Of a DNA stretch of 64,000 nucleotides, positions 9,701-16,405 are shown piece after piece (position 1 is the stretch's first letter; each line of letters starts with the position of its first letter). The DNA is taken from positions 1 to 64,000 of the forward strand of contig JAJDAP010000003.1 in assembly GCA_029261795.1 (NCBI GenBank), read 5' to 3'. A program made the translations under genes and the position numbers. The notes under the pieces are model-generated. The model made no database searches. It was not told the DNA's origin and saw nothing but the letters and a program-made list of their open reading frames with translations. Source of the stretch: Deltaproteobacteria bacterium. GTDB taxonomy: Bacteria > Myxococcota_A > UBA9160 > UBA6930.

Positions 9701-10294
9701 CGCGCTCAACGCACCGGCCACGTCATTGCGGCCCCAGATCCGGGGGAGCGCTTCCTCGAGGACCTGACGCACCGTCGCTGCCTGCTCCTGACCATCGGCA
9801 TCGACGCTGACATCGGGATGCAGCCCGGCCTCCAGCGGATGCCGCGCCAGCAGCCGCCGGCAGAAGGAGTGGATCGTGCGCGTCCCGAGCTGTCCCAATG
9901 CACCCACCAATGCTTCGGCGCGCTCGCGGATCTGTTCCTCGGGAACGGCCAGCGCGTCGGCGTCGAAGCCGGGAACGGCTTCGCCGCCGTGGACGGCGAC
10001 CAGCGCGCTCGCGACCCGCCCGGTCATCTCTGCTGCAGCCGCTTCGGTAAACGTGATCGCGACGGTTCGCCGCAGCACGTCCCCGGCAATCTCGTCGTTG
10101 CCAGGCACAAGCCCTCGCCGCTCGATCAGGGCCTCCCGGCGACGCTCCCAGCCGACACCCAGCGAGAAGGCGAGAATCCGCGCCACCAGGACAGCCGTCT
10201 TGCCGGTACCCGCGCCGGCCTCGATCAGGAGCGGTGAATCGAATTCGGTCTGCGCCACCAAACGCGCGCGCGCGTCTTCTGCGAGTGCACTCAT
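6743..10294 (-). CDS. AddA-like UvrD-family helicase with C-terminal nuclease domain
   Basis: 1183 residues. All superfamily 1 helicase motifs are visible in order: Walker A EAGAGTGKTAVLVARIL (about 26-42), AITFTEAAAAEM, DEFQDTD (Walker B), VGDPKQSIYGWRNAD, LVQNFRS, MTIHRAKGLDFRHVYLM and LLYVALTRAKERL. At the C-terminus GTIDLVYREPDGRFVVVDYKTD has the Asp and Asp-x-Lys of a RecB-type PD-(D/E)XK nuclease. Together with the overlapping upstream gene it forms an AddAB/RecBC-type complex that resects double-strand breaks for recombination. Its ATG sits in an ATGA overlap with the partner's stop. Confidence 0.88.
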   Translation of the reverse strand: MSALAEDARARLVAQTEFDSPLLIEAGAGTGKTAVLVARILAFSLGVGWERRREALIERRGLVPGNDEIAGDVLRRTVAITFTEAAAAEMTGRVASALVAVHGGEAVPGFDADALAVPEEQIRERAEALVGALGQLGTRTIHSFCRRLLARHPLEAGLHPDVSVDADGQEQAATVRQVLEEALPRIWGRNDVAGALSAAALGPGDLEEAVRRLLSDGVRAEDLAESPLAARRIEGFAADVEARLGALHQAILPGAAIKAKNSRTKAMIPVVEGIRKAVAQFGTSRITSDQLDALLDPDEIKELIGRLRKWSSGDIGPTEVKAGMEESVVVAAATSALPLVQGLGKVRFSALEAVHEVLRTLLATAGERLRARGVLTYGDLLRGARDLLVDHPGVAGQVRAEIDQLMVDEFQDTDLLQCEILSALVFRPGPAKGPTLFVVGDPKQSIYGWRNADLRAFEDFKTRIGKAGEVLPLVQNFRSVPAILDEVERVVAPVMTPTPGLQPEFQALEASPVSSRAAGFAQGSWRPVEYWAPGRVGTDDALKPPAAVGDAQEIEGAAVAADLVRLRDEAGLPLGEVGVLVRTITSLEPIVSALRRAGVPFVAERETEFYQRREIIDATALVRTILDPNDHVALVACLRSSVVGVPDAALAPLWQQGVPERLAELGAAEPDSLDALEAAVAKAAERVPRQIPGIAELSDWPLTLRAFAKAVAPLRREARDGTPDRFVEGLRATLLPEATEAARYMGRHRALHLDRFFRDLVDALERTGGSPAAVAAWLRRSGSVDREHREGRAQTIATDAVQIMTIHRAKGLDFRHVYLMQAGKAVGGRPGEKETAVFGRGADSEWVLCNLPSLGHWRHREQRAALEEAERVRLLYVALTRAKERLVISGLSPGKKPLAASQNALLEARAGDPAGPAALAGGALEYLDEDGARWRWIFEADVDEASRESDGVPAADAADLAEESAQWNERSQQAELRAARSFAARASELGHEVLEPNRPAEAESLEGERARRIAMAAGTVVHGLLEEGVAGSTEAAVAGWSSRTALPQDREAVAERALAIWQCFAQGPLAPRLAALAERVVARELPVLVEPEVSAAAPVGFVSGTIDLVYREPDGRFVVVDYKTDAVEGDALREQAQGYGAQGAAYVRALQGALALDEAPRFELWFLQAGLVVDAKGNPLDSV

Positions 10295-13200
10295 GCTTCG
10301 CCCCAGAGCGCGTAGAGCCCGCGCTCTGCCTCAGCCTCGGGAATCTCGCTCTCGGAAACCGCGTGCATACGCTCGCGCAGACGTCGCCGCATCGACGAGT
10401 CGCCCTGCACGCAGGCCTCCTTCAGTTCGCACCCATTGCAAGAGCGGCCGTCCCTGCCCTGACCATCGACCAGGCGGGGAACGAAGAAGCCCTCGTCCCA
10501 GGCCGCGAGACCCTTGGCGACACTGGTGGCCAGCAGCGCCTGGAGTTCGGCGTCGCTTCCTTCGACAACGACGTTGGCGTGGACATCGTCGAGACCCGGG
10601 CGTGAGAACAGGTATCGGCCGCGCCCCTCGGCTCCAGCGGCGGCGGCATAAACGGCAGCCTGGAGTCGCTTCCCGCTGCGCACACCCTCGACCAGATGGC
10701 TACGTCGGGTTTCCGGCTTCGCCGCTGTGCTGAGCGGCTTGCCTCCTTTGTAGTCGACGAACACCCGGCGGCCCGCGTGAACGTCGACCCGATCCGCCCG
10801 AAATAGCATGGGACGCTCGACGCCGGGAATCGTCGCCTCGCCGATCGACTCGACACCGAGGACCGCGGGCGGACCCTCGGCCCAATCGAGTTGGCGCACA
10901 CGTTCGACGTGGGGCCCCACCACCCGCGCGAGGAAGCGCGCATAACCTTCGAGGAGGATCCCTTCGTCGCGGGCGATCTTGCGTGCCGCCGCCAGGACCA
11001 GGGCCTCCACCCGCTCCGCCTTCGGCCAGGGAGCGATGCGGGGCAAGGACGAGCCCGGCTCGTCCGGGTCCTCCTCGCGAAGTCCGGATTCCTCGACGAT
11101 CCGTTGAAGTGCCTCGTGCATCACGTTGCCGACCACCAACGGGGAAAGATCCGGAAGTGCCGCCAGGGCGTCCGGCAAGGGCTCCAGGCGCAACACCCGT
11201 TGCAGGAAAGTCTGCCAGCCACAGTAGTGGAGCCCCTCGAGGCGGGTGATGTACATCGGGCCCAGCCGAAGATCCCCCGCCTGAACCGGGCCGATCTGTC
11301 CGAGGAAGGGCCCCAACCTCTGGCGTCGGGTACCGACGCCCTCGATCTCCCGCACGGTGGCGTGGCGATGGGCGGCGACGCGCGCGGCGTCCGGTTGCGG
11401 GAGCGCCGCAGCGAGCGCGGCCTCGGCAGCCGCGGGACCGCCAGCCAGAGCCACCTGGATGGCTCGTTCGAGCGGAGGCCGGATCGCGTTTCGGCTGGCC
11501 GCCAATCCCGCTTCTTCCAACGCGGAGATGGCGGTCTCGATCTCGATCCCGGCGACCAGGGAGAGCCGCTCGACCAGCGGTGAGAGCGCGCGTTCCTTGC
11601 CGTCGTCCGAGATCGCCTGCCAGGAACAGCTCACCCGGGGTGCGGCCGACAGCAGCTGGGCGAACAGGTAGCGGTCCTCGTCGTGTCCGCGCCGCTTGAT
11701 GGGGAGGTCGAGCAGCACATCGGCGATCCGCTCCCGGATCGCGTCGGGCAAGATCGCGTCCTCGCTGATGACCCGCGGAAACGAATCCCGGTTGAGCCCG
11801 AGCACGAACAGATGCTCGAAGGTGCAGCCGCGCGCATCGGTCACCGAGCGCACCTGCACGCCGGCGCCGGCGCCACCGAGCGGTGCCACGCCGTCGTTTG
11901 CGAGCGCTCGCCGCAGCAGCAGCACGAACTCGGCGCGGTCCAACCGTTCGGTGCCTGGAATCTCCTCCTCGAGACGCGCCAGCGCGCGCTGGAACAATCC
12001 GCTCCCCGCGCTCTCGGAGGTCCAACCGAGATCGCGACGGACCAACTCGCGAAGCCTGCCCAGGTGCTCGTCGCCGGTTGCCAGCGAACCCGAGCCGCCG
12101 GCGTGGGAGATCACTCGCCGTGCAGACGCGATGGCCCGGGCCAGGGCGCGGCGGCTCAAGGTGCGTCGCCGCGGCGCTTCTCCATCCGTCTCCGATGGCA
12201 CCATGCGCCGGATCGGAAGCGGATAGTCCGCACGCTCGCCCAACCATTCATCCAGATCGAGTGCCGCCAGCTGGCCCACTCGCCCAACGCCGATGCCGTG
12301 GAGGCCGAGCCTCAGATCACCAGCATCGCCATCGAGTTCGCAGGCGTCGAGCCAGGTGTCCGCCGGGCAGGCGCTGCCCCGTTCGACGAGCGTCAACAGG
12401 GCCCGGATTCGGCGGCCGGGGCGTGCCCGAAAGCCATCGATCCCCGAGAACGGAATCGCGAAGCGACGCAACTGGCTCGCGAGCGCGGTCCGATAGGGCG
12501 TCGGATCGCGCAGCACGATCGCGATCCGCTCCGGCCTGGTACCCGCATCGAGAAGCGAACGAATCTGCTCGGCAGCGTGACGAACTTCGCCATGGGCGCC
12601 GGCGGCGCGGCACCACTGGCTCTCGACCGGGGGCAGCCCGAGGCGCTCGGCAGGCTCCAACCCGAACGCCGAGAGGCGGTCGGTCAGCCGCTCGGTGAAG
12701 CCGAGCCCGGGCGCGGGGGCCGTCCGGTCCGCTGGATCGCCGGGGAGATCGACGATCACGCGCGCGGCTCGTTCCCGAACCAGTGCCTCGACGAAATCCA
12801 GCAGCACACCGGTCGCGTCGGCGAGACCGTAGACCCAGAGCTCGCGGCTCGGGAGGACCCCCGGTCCCGCTTCGAGCGCGTCGCAGGCCGCCCCGAAGAG
12901 CGCGGAGCGATGCACCAACTGGTGCTCGGCCAACGCCGCCTTCGCGGCGATCGCCACGCGCACGACGGCAGCCGCACGCTCACGCTGCGGGCCCGGCGCA
13001 AGCTCGGCCAGGGCCTCGAACACGCCGTCCGCCGAGAGGGCATCGAGCCCGGCGTCGAGCAGATCGTCGACGGCCGCGGTCACTGCGCCGTAGCCATCGT
13101 CGAGTGGTTCCAACGCCTCGCGTAGCGACGCTTCCTCTCGCGCGAGCCGACGCGCAAGGATCGGCACCAACAGGTCCGCCGTCCGAGGCGCTGCGTCCAG

Positions 13201-13464
13201 ACCTGCCACACATTCCCGAGCCGCGGATCGCAGGGTCTGGACCACGAGGCCGGCCGCCGCCCCCAGTTCGGAAACGATCCTCGCCGAAAGATGGCGCCGG
13301 AGCGCATCCGAGGGAACCAGGATGCGAAGCGGACGCGCCAGCAGTCGCGGCTCCTCCCGGGCCTCCTGGGCGGCCACACGTAGTTCGGCCATCAGCCTGG
13401 CCTCTGCCGCCAACGGGCCAGGCTCGCAGATCACGCGGAAATCGAATTGCTCGGGCTCAGCCAT
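10291..13464 (-). CDS. AddB-like nuclease subunit with Fe-S cysteines
   Basis: 1057 residues. The C-terminal domain has RADRVDVHAGRRVFVDYKGGK, a PD-(D/E)XK nuclease core. It is flanked by one upstream cysteine (LHYCGWQTF) and a closing trio in CNGCELKEAC, the four-cysteine pattern that holds a 4Fe-4S cluster in AddB nucleases. No Walker A motif is evident, so only the partner is likely to use ATP. I chose ATG at 13464 over GTG at 13488 because a TAGTCT hexamer lies 7 nt before it and neither start has a Shine-Dalgarno. It overlaps the helicase gene by 4 bp, implying fixed stoichiometry. Confidence 0.85.
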   Translation of the reverse strand: MAEPEQFDFRVICEPGPLAAEARLMAELRVAAQEAREEPRLLARPLRILVPSDALRRHLSARIVSELGAAAGLVVQTLRSAARECVAGLDAAPRTADLLVPILARRLAREEASLREALEPLDDGYGAVTAAVDDLLDAGLDALSADGVFEALAELAPGPQRERAAAVVRVAIAAKAALAEHQLVHRSALFGAACDALEAGPGVLPSRELWVYGLADATGVLLDFVEALVRERAARVIVDLPGDPADRTAPAPGLGFTERLTDRLSAFGLEPAERLGLPPVESQWCRAAGAHGEVRHAAEQIRSLLDAGTRPERIAIVLRDPTPYRTALASQLRRFAIPFSGIDGFRARPGRRIRALLTLVERGSACPADTWLDACELDGDAGDLRLGLHGIGVGRVGQLAALDLDEWLGERADYPLPIRRMVPSETDGEAPRRRTLSRRALARAIASARRVISHAGGSGSLATGDEHLGRLRELVRRDLGWTSESAGSGLFQRALARLEEEIPGTERLDRAEFVLLLRRALANDGVAPLGGAGAGVQVRSVTDARGCTFEHLFVLGLNRDSFPRVISEDAILPDAIRERIADVLLDLPIKRRGHDEDRYLFAQLLSAAPRVSCSWQAISDDGKERALSPLVERLSLVAGIEIETAISALEEAGLAASRNAIRPPLERAIQVALAGGPAAAEAALAAALPQPDAARVAAHRHATVREIEGVGTRRQRLGPFLGQIGPVQAGDLRLGPMYITRLEGLHYCGWQTFLQRVLRLEPLPDALAALPDLSPLVVGNVMHEALQRIVEESGLREEDPDEPGSSLPRIAPWPKAERVEALVLAAARKIARDEGILLEGYARFLARVVGPHVERVRQLDWAEGPPAVLGVESIGEATIPGVERPMLFRADRVDVHAGRRVFVDYKGGKPLSTAAKPETRRSHLVEGVRSGKRLQAAVYAAAAGAEGRGRYLFSRPGLDDVHANVVVEGSDAELQALLATSVAKGLAAWDEGFFVPRLVDGQGRDGRSCNGCELKEACVQGDSSMRRRLRERMHAVSESEIPEAEAERGLYALWGEA

Positions 13465-13471
13465 GGACGGG

Positions 13472-13477
13472 AGACTA
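13472..13477 (-). promoter_or_regulatory. Candidate -10 element for a leaderless addB-like transcript
   Basis: TAGTCT on the minus strand ends 7 nt before the ATG at 13464. If it is a -10 box, transcription would begin at or next to the start codon. No matching -35 hexamer stands out. The same arrangement recurs at several other genes in the window. Confidence 0.4.
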
Positions 13478-13550
13478 ACGCGAGACACTGTCGAATCCGG
13501 TCACAGCCGCTGCGCATTCGGCGGTATGCGCGACTCGCCAGCCACGCCCG

Positions 13551-13946
13551 CTACCCCTTCAGGCGCACCGATAGCGCGCAGCGATGGCGATGGGTTCCAC
13601 CAAAGCGCGAGCCGAACATCACCAGTCGGGCTTGCCAGCCGTAGCGATCGATGATCGTCTCGAAGGCGCGCTCGAACTCGCGGCTCCCAGGCTCGTCGTG
13701 GACCGCCGCTTCCGCCTCGAGATACTCACCGCGCAGCTTTCCCCGCGCATCGCAGGCAGCCACGCGCGCACGCCCGGCCTGGTTCCGGATGCGTTTCACC
13801 TTCCACGATTGACCGTTCGTATACATCCAGAGCAACTTGTCGTCGTCGGGATCCGGCGCGAACCAGATGGGCGTCGCCACCTCGCTCCCGTCGCGCTTGA
13901 GGGTCACGAGGCTGACATAACGTTCTCGGTGGACGTCCAGGCTCAT
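13551..13946 (-). CDS. PPOX-fold F420/FMN-dependent oxidoreductase-like protein
   Basis: 131 residues, typical of the 'PPOX class F420-dependent oxidoreductase' group. Evidence is RYVSLVTLKRDGSEVATPIWFAPDPDDDKLLWMYTNGQSWKVKRIRN, where the strand-turn-strand and the 'KVKRIR' cofactor phosphate contact are characteristic, then RARVAACDARGKLRGEYLEAEA. These small proteins use F420 or FMN to reduce varied substrates. The start ATG overlaps the stop of the upstream lipoprotein gene (ATGA at 13943-13946), so the two are translationally coupled. Which cofactor it uses cannot be decided here. Confidence 0.8.
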   Translation of the reverse strand: MSLDVHRERYVSLVTLKRDGSEVATPIWFAPDPDDDKLLWMYTNGQSWKVKRIRNQAGRARVAACDARGKLRGEYLEAEAAVHDEPGSREFERAFETIIDRYGWQARLVMFGSRFGGTHRHRCALSVRLKG

Positions 13947-14953
13947 CGTGCATCCATCCAGACGATGCGATCACCGGCAAAGGAGCCGATCCAGATTCGA
14001 CCGTCTTGTTCGTAGGCCACCGACGCAGCGCCGACCACGGTCGCTGGCTGGTGCAGCAGCACGGGTTCGATCTCGAGAGTATCCGGATTCATGCGCACCA
14101 CCCCGCTTCCGAGTGCGCAGCTCGCGCCCTTGGGGACATCTCGACAGGCGACGGCTTCGATCGGTGTGGCGATCTGGCCCGCCACGAGCAGCTGACCATC
14201 CGGGGTCCAGGTGAGATTGTCCGGCGAGAATCCGAGCGCTGCCGATTCGAGCCGTCCGCCGCCTTCGGCATTCACGCGAACAACGCGCTCCCGAGCCCAC
14301 TCCGCCAGGTAGTAGTAACGCCCATCCGCACTGGCGGCGACACCGTTCGGGCCCACGCCCTGCGAATCGGCGACGGCCTCGAAGCCCGCGCTCTCCGACC
14401 AGGTGAACAGATTTCCGGTATCGCTCCCGATCAGGATGCCCCACATGCCGCCGAGCAAACCGGCCGGAAACATCTTCGTGGTAACGAACCCGGTGCGGGT
14501 TGCCGCGACGTCGTTCAAGCTCGCGTCGAGTTCGTCCGGCACCGGGATGCTTCGGACATGTTCGAGGCTCGGGCCGGCGGACGGGTCGTGGTGGAGTGCA
14601 AACTCCTCGATGCTCTCGCCGCCGCCATGATCCACGACGAGCAATCGCGCGCCATCGGCGGAGATGTCGATTCCATGGGGAAGGAAGTCGGCGCCGACGC
14701 GGTGCAGGACCCGCTTGGCACCGTCCGACGGTCGATAGGCGGTGATCGCGCCGCCCTCGCCGCTGCGATCCATCTCGCTCAGAACCAGCCAGCCGCCAGG
14801 CAAACCGGCGAGATCCTCGGGGTTCTCGAAGCCGCACACGGGCACGAGCCCGTCGCGCGCCTCGCAAACCTGGATGGGCGGCGGGCCGCTGCAGCCGACG
14901 GCTGCGAGGACGAGCGCACCGGCGAGCATGCGGGTGATCGAGAAGCGATGCAT
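13943..14953 (-). CDS. Exported beta-propeller (SMP-30/NHL-like) lipoprotein
   Basis: 336 residues. The N-terminus MHRFSITRMLAGALVLAAVGCSG is a lipoprotein signal with lipobox AVGC, so the mature protein begins at Cys21. The body has repeated propeller blades: GGWLVLSEMD, LPHGIDISADGARLLVVDHG, GPNGVAASADGRYYYLAEWARERVVRVNA, SPDNLTWTPDGQLLVAG and GAASVAYEQDGRIWIGSFAGDRIVWMD. This resembles the SMP-30/strictosidine-synthase-like and NHL propellers, which are hydrolases or binding proteins. No substrate can be assigned. The frame is open further upstream, but AAGGAACTC just before the ATG at 14953 decides the start. Confidence 0.78.
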   Translation of the reverse strand: MHRFSITRMLAGALVLAAVGCSGPPPIQVCEARDGLVPVCGFENPEDLAGLPGGWLVLSEMDRSGEGGAITAYRPSDGAKRVLHRVGADFLPHGIDISADGARLLVVDHGGGESIEEFALHHDPSAGPSLEHVRSIPVPDELDASLNDVAATRTGFVTTKMFPAGLLGGMWGILIGSDTGNLFTWSESAGFEAVADSQGVGPNGVAASADGRYYYLAEWARERVVRVNAEGGGRLESAALGFSPDNLTWTPDGQLLVAGQIATPIEAVACRDVPKGASCALGSGVVRMNPDTLEIEPVLLHQPATVVGAASVAYEQDGRIWIGSFAGDRIVWMDAR

Positions 14954-14994
14954 GTTGAGTTCCTTCGCTGAGAGCCAGAGTCTGCAGGAACGAA

Positions 14995-15030
14995 GAAGCC
15001 CGCGCACTTTCAGCCGAGCGCGCGGGCTTC
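14995..15030 (-). terminator. Perfect 11-bp hairpin downstream of the peroxiredoxin gene
   Basis: GAAGCCCGCGC (14995-15005) and GCGCGGGCTTC (15020-15030) form a perfect 11-bp stem with a 14-nt loop. It lies between the peroxiredoxin stop and the downstream lipoprotein start. On the minus strand it is followed by only a weak T-run, so it may terminate partially or stabilise the mRNA end. Confidence 0.5.
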
Positions 15031-15057
15031 GAATTCGTGGTCTTTGACCTCGGGTGC

Positions 15058-15540
15058 CTAGAGGGCCTCGAGGATCGCGTCGGCGCTCGACACTTCGAAC
15101 TTTGCCGGCGCCTCTACAGCCAGGTGCGTCAGCACCGAGTCCTCGATGACCGCCGCATAACGTTGTGAGCGCGTGCCCATGCCGAAGTTCGAGCCATCCA
15201 GTACCAGGCCTACCGCGCTGGTGAAGTCCGCGCTGCCGTCGGCAATGAGGGTGACCGCTTCGCCGGTGCCGCGATCCTGCGCCCAGGCGCTCATCACGAA
15301 GGCGTCGTTGACGGAGAGGCAGTAGATCGCATCGACGCCCTTGGCCTTGATGTCCTTCGACTTCTCGACGAAGCCGGGCAGATGCTGGGCCGAGCAAAGC
15401 GGTGTGAACGCACCAGGCACCGCGAAGAGCACCGACTTCTTGCCGGCGAAGAGTTCATCGGCAGATACGTCTTCCGGGCCGTCGGGACCGATGACCTTCA
15501 CCTTGATTGCGGGAATCTTCTCTCCGACCTGAATTGCCAT
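15058..15540 (-). CDS. Peroxiredoxin, Prx5-type
   Basis: 160 residues, the full length of atypical/Prx5-like peroxiredoxins. The active-site segment AVPGAFTPLCSAQHLPGF holds the peroxidatic Cys49 with the Pro-x-x-x-Thr-x-x-Cys arrangement, and LSVNDAFVMSAWAQ is the second family signature. It reduces hydroperoxides and is normally recycled by glutaredoxin or thioredoxin. An AGGAG site lies 5 nt before the ATG at 15540. An 8-3-8 perfect palindrome at 15606-15624 in the upstream gap could be the binding site of a redox regulator. Followed by a hairpin, it is probably monocistronic. Confidence 0.9.
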   Translation of the reverse strand: MAIQVGEKIPAIKVKVIGPDGPEDVSADELFAGKKSVLFAVPGAFTPLCSAQHLPGFVEKSKDIKAKGVDAIYCLSVNDAFVMSAWAQDRGTGEAVTLIADGSADFTSAVGLVLDGSNFGMGTRSQRYAAVIEDSVLTHLAVEAPAKFEVSSADAILEAL

Positions 15541-15605
15541 GCGGGTCTCCTGCGCTCTTCGCGCTGAATGGTTGGGCTCTCGTGCCGCGCCTGTCGCGGA
15601 AAACG

Positions 15606-15624
15606 GTGTGCGATTCTCGCACAC
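15606..15624. promoter_or_regulatory. Perfect 8-3-8 palindrome in the peroxiredoxin/amidotransferase gap
   Basis: GTGTGCGA-TTC-TCGCACAC is a perfect inverted repeat with a 3-base centre. It is 66 bp upstream of the peroxiredoxin ATG and 68 bp upstream of the divergent amidotransferase ATG. Size and symmetry fit a dimeric repressor site. I do not recognise the consensus. Confidence 0.45.
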
Positions 15625-15679
15625 ATCCCTGCGCCGGACAGGCACGAGGGCCGAGCGGACCTCCATCCGCCGGGACCGC

Positions 15680-15685
15680 TAGCAT
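15680..15685 (+). promoter_or_regulatory. Candidate -10 element for a leaderless transcript
   Basis: TAGCAT, then exactly 6 nt, then the ATG at 15692, with no Shine-Dalgarno. The spacing would put the transcription start on the start codon. Confidence 0.4.
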
Positions 15686-15691
15686 CGAGCC

Positions 15692-16405
15692 ATGCCCCGC
15701 CGTCCGCTGATCGCGATTCCCCTCGGTCTGGACGAAGGGGGGCTGCGACGTGGCCGGGAGACCGCCTACCTCGATGCCGCCTATCCGGCCGCCATCGCGG
15801 AGGCCGGCGGGGTGCCCGTGCTGGTCCCGATCGCGGCGAGTCCGGAAGGCGCTCTCGAGGGCGTCAGCGGTTTGCTGCTGCCCGGCGGTGATGACTTCCC
15901 TCCTCCCGCCCCCTACCCGGGGACGGTCACGTTCACGCCAACGCCAGAACGCCAGCGCTCGTTCGACGCCGCCCTGCTGGCGATTGCGGTGGAGCGCCGG
16001 CTCCCGGTACTGGGAATCTGCTACGGCATGCAGCTCATGGCGCTCGAAGCGGGTGGCCGCCTGATCTACGACCTCCCGAGCGAGCGGCCTGGCGAAGTCG
16101 AACACCAGGGAGCGAACGCCGAGCATCGCCACGGCATTCAAGTCGAAGCGGGGACGCGGCTCGCCTCGATCATCGGAGCCGGCGACCACCAGGTGAATAG
16201 CCGTCACCATCAGGCCATCGAAGCGCCAGGCAGCGGTCAGCGGATCTCGGCCCGTTCATCGGACGGCGCGATCGAAGCGCTCGAGTCCGAAGCGGACGAG
16301 TTCTTCATCGGCGTCCAATGGCACCCGGAAGATCTGCCCGAGTTCGGTCGCTCGGAGCTGTTCGGTGCCTTCCTGGCCGCATGCCGACCGCGGACCCTGG
16401 CCTAA
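15692..16405 (+). CDS. Class I glutamine amidotransferase-like hydrolase (PuuD/peptidase C26 type)
   Basis: 237 residues. The nucleophile elbow GICYGMQLM gives Cys110, and VQWHPED near residue 211 gives the catalytic His and Glu. LLLPGGDDFPPPAPYP and HHQAIEAPGSG are typical of gamma-glutamyl-GABA hydrolases (PuuD) and related peptidase C26 enzymes. The reaction would be hydrolysis of a gamma-glutamyl amide, but no putrescine-pathway genes are nearby, so the substrate is open. The gene converges on and overlaps the rhomboid gene by 4 bp at 16402-16405. Confidence 0.82.
   Translation: MPRRPLIAIPLGLDEGGLRRGRETAYLDAAYPAAIAEAGGVPVLVPIAASPEGALEGVSGLLLPGGDDFPPPAPYPGTVTFTPTPERQRSFDAALLAIAVERRLPVLGICYGMQLMALEAGGRLIYDLPSERPGEVEHQGANAEHRHGIQVEAGTRLASIIGAGDHQVNSRHHQAIEAPGSGQRISARSSDGAIEALESEADEFFIGVQWHPEDLPEFGRSELFGAFLAACRPRTLA

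Noticed and set aside
11683..13125. A 480-codon plus-strand frame inside the addB-like gene.
   Set aside because: Antisense shadow; the minus strand has the nuclease and Fe-S motifs.
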